Assembly (NCBI GenBank): GCA_910578825.1
Contig: CAJTSB010000048.1
Span: 1-8,166, forward strand
Length of the DNA: 8,166 nt
Direction: 5' to 3'
Source: an uncultured Lachnospiraceae bacterium
GTDB lineage: Bacteria > Bacillota > Clostridia > Lachnospirales > Lachnospiraceae
Shown: positions 7,335-8,166 of the stretch, in pieces
Position numbering within the stretch: the stretch's first letter is position 1
Layout of the letters: each line of letters starts with the position of its first letter
Notes under the pieces: model-generated
The model's input: the letters and a program-made list of their open reading frames with translations, nothing else
What the model was told of the DNA's origin: nothing
Databases searched by the model: none
Made by a program: the position numbers and the translations under genes

Positions 7335-7386
7335 AACAATTCATCTTCTTTTCCGATTTAATATCCTGCAACTTGTTATGTGCCAT
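7306..7386 (-). other. possible 26-codon ORF overlapping the yidD start (doubtful)
   Basis: An ATG five bases after the rnpA stop codon opens a frame reading MAHNKLQDIKSEKKM and on to a TAG inside yidD, in a different frame from yidD. The yidD TTG lies within it, so it could couple translation of yidD to ribosomes leaving rnpA. No Shine-Dalgarno site precedes it and no homology is recognised; it may be chance. Confidence 0.15.
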
Positions 7387-7391
7387 TTTAA

Positions 7392-7742
7392 TTAACTTTT
7401 CGTATCATTTTTCAAAATATGATGAAGATTTCCAAGATAGCGGATCGCCCGCGCCGTCTCATGATAAGATACATGTTTTGCCGACACTCTGGCTATGACT
7501 ACAATGTCCAAACCACTATTGAACTCCTCTTCCTGTAACCGGTAAGCCTCTCTCACTAATCTGGTAATGTGATGTCTGATAACGCTGTTTCCTACTTTTT
7601 TACTGACTGATATTCCTATCCTGTTTTTCTCCAGACTATTCTCCAAAACATACATGACAAAAAAACGATTGGAATATGACTTTCCATTCTTATATACATT
7701 CTGAAAGTAACTGTTTTTCTTCAACGATTCTGAAAATTTCAT
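7392..7742 (-). CDS. rnpA: ribonuclease P protein component
   Basis: RnpA is the protein cofactor of RNase P. It binds the catalytic RNA (rnpB, not in this window) and helps position the 5' leader of precursor tRNAs. The 116 residues match the family length. The N-terminal LKKNSYFQNVYKNGKSY segment gives the leader-binding cleft region. The ISVSKKVGNSVIRHHITRLV segment (44-63) corresponds to the RNR motif, which is usually KKxGNAVxRNxxKR; here the Asn after Arg56 is His57 and the usual Lys is Thr60. The start is an ATG without a clear Shine-Dalgarno site; only a GGA about 11 bases upstream is seen. It lies 62 bases after rpmH, the near-universal arrangement, separated by a hairpin that may lower its expression relative to L34. 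Confidence 0.96.
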   Translation of the reverse strand: MKFSESLKKNSYFQNVYKNGKSYSNRFFVMYVLENSLEKNRIGISVSKKVGNSVIRHHITRLVREAYRLQEEEFNSGLDIVVIARVSAKHVSYHETARAIRYLGNLHHILKNDTKS

Positions 7743-7780
7743 AATACAAACAATCCATACAATTATCTTTCTTACGGTAG

Positions 7781-7805
7781 AAGAAAGACCACAATTGCTG
7801 TGGTC
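7781..7805 (-). terminator. weak terminator or attenuator hairpin between rpmH and rnpA
   Basis: On the minus strand GACCACA pairs with TGTGGTC (7799-7805 with 7787-7793) around a 5-base loop, followed by TTTCTT. The first stem base is the last base of the rpmH stop codon. The broken U-run suggests partial termination or an RNA-processing or stability element, not full termination, since rnpA lies downstream with no evident promoter. Confidence 0.6.
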
Positions 7806-7939
7806 TATGCTGATAACCTTTTTCTTCCTTTTAATCTTCTTGCTGCTAAAACTTTTCTTCCGCCCTTTGTACTCATTCTCTTACGAAAACCATGCACTCT
7901 GGATCTTTTTCTTTTTTTTGGCTGATATGTCATCTTCAT
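7805..7939 (-). CDS. rpmH: 50S ribosomal protein L34
   Basis: L34 is a small basic protein of the large ribosomal subunit. The 44-residue reading frame starts MKMTYQPKKRKRSRVHGF and ends in RRLKGRKRLSA, matching the family along its full length, including the invariant HGFRKRMSTKGGRKVLAARR core. There are two in-frame ATG codons; the first (7939-7937) is preferred because AGGAGG (7949-7954) lies nine bases upstream, and the MKMTYQP start is common in Clostridia. It is the first gene of the leftward cluster, directly behind a strong promoter, and is followed by a hairpin overlapping its stop codon. Confidence 0.98.
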   Translation of the reverse strand: MKMTYQPKKRKRSRVHGFRKRMSTKGGRKVLAARRLKGRKRLSA

Positions 7940-7948
7940 GGGTATGCA

Positions 7949-7954
7949 CCTCCT
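7949..7954 (-). promoter_or_regulatory. Shine-Dalgarno site of rpmH
   Basis: A complete AGGAGG nine bases before the first ATG selects the 44-residue L34 over the 42-residue form starting at 7933. Confidence 0.85.
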
Positions 7955-7977
7955 CTGCGTTAAAAAACATCATTTTT

Positions 7978-8005
7978 ATTATAACAAATAATTCCCCTAA
8001 GTCAA
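7978..8005 (-). promoter_or_regulatory. SigA-type promoter for rpmH and the leftward operon
   Basis: On the minus strand a -35 element TTGACT (8000-8005) and a perfect -10 TATAAT (7978-7983) are 16 bases apart, and TGT immediately before the -10 makes it an extended -10. A-tracts upstream of the -35 (about 8010-8025) could act as an UP element. Predicted transcription starts near 7971, leaving a leader of about 30 bases. This is the only convincing promoter seen for the rpmH-rnpA-yidD-yidC-jag run. Confidence 0.85.
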
Positions 8006-8044
8006 GCTATTTTGGCAGTTTTTTTCATAAACATAAACAAACAG

Positions 8045-8135
8045 GTATCAACATATCTCCACGCAAATTTCCACATTTCAAAGTTATCCATTTCCATCAA
8101 TGTAAATAAATAAAAAACCTGAACTATTTTCCACA
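8045..8135 (+). other. DnaA-box-like cluster, probable part of oriC upstream of dnaA
   Basis: Four 9-mers resemble the DnaA box TTATCCACA in the same orientation: 8045-8053 (GTATCAACA, 7/9), 8067-8075 (ATTTCCACA, 7/9), 8084-8092 (TTATCCATT, 7/9) and 8127-8135 (TTTTCCACA, 8/9). A very AT-rich stretch lies at 8100-8118 between the last two. The location next to rpmH is where many Firmicutes have oriC and dnaA. No gene or convincing rightward promoter is visible from 8006 to the window end. Confidence 0.6.
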
Positions 8136-8166
8136 ATACCAACATCTTAAAATTCACTTATATTAA

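Noticed and set aside
8012..8040. TTGGCA on the plus strand as a -35 element for dnaA
   Set aside because: No acceptable -10 hexamer is found 15-19 bases downstream.
7795..8109. A 104-codon plus-strand frame rich in Phe and Leu
   Set aside because: It is antisense to rpmH and its promoter; the Phe/Leu-rich pattern is simply the complement of the Lys/Arg codons of L34.
1..8166. Mobile elements, CRISPR repeats, phage or defence genes
   Set aside because: No terminal inverted repeats with a transposase, no regularly spaced repeats and no such proteins were seen; apart from the hydrolase-like gene, every gene is a core housekeeping gene in conserved order.

Overview
This window looks like the chromosomal origin flank of a low-GC Firmicute, most likely a member of Lachnospiraceae (Clostridium cluster XIVa). 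The basis is the classic gene order rpmH-rnpA-yidD-yidC-jag-mnmE-mnmG-rsmG, the AT-rich composition, the Shine-Dalgarno style, and family-specific protein traits such as a YidC without a lipobox and a non-canonical RNR box in RnpA. The genus cannot be fixed from the sequence alone.

Layout, right to left. Bases about 8006-8166 are gene-free and hold four DnaA-box-like 9-mers in one orientation. They probably form part of oriC, with dnaA expected just beyond the right edge. A strong extended -10 promoter (7978-8005, minus strand) then drives rpmH (ribosomal protein L34). A hairpin that overlaps the rpmH stop codon separates it from rnpA (RNase P protein). Next come yidD and yidC (membrane protein insertion), both starting with TTG, and jag (KH/R3H RNA-binding protein). 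A rho-independent terminator follows jag. Beyond it lie mnmE and mnmG, which together modify the tRNA wobble uridine, and rsmG, which methylates 16S rRNA. All eight genes point away from the presumed origin, co-directional with replication.

The left end holds the 3' part of one plus-strand gene that converges on rsmG. It encodes an alpha/beta-hydrolase-fold protein whose catalytic motifs look degenerate. A long perfect hairpin between the two stop codons serves as a bidirectional terminator.

The genes share one theme: ribosome and tRNA maturation (L34, RNase P, MnmE/G, RsmG) plus membrane insertion of nascent proteins (YidD, YidC, Jag). I saw no CRISPR array, tRNA, rRNA, insertion sequence or prophage. 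No wholly new system is apparent. The observations most worth a second look are the degenerate hydrolase, the YidC that appears to lack the groove arginine and has an enlarged loop, the hairpin between rpmH and rnpA, and the origin-like box cluster.
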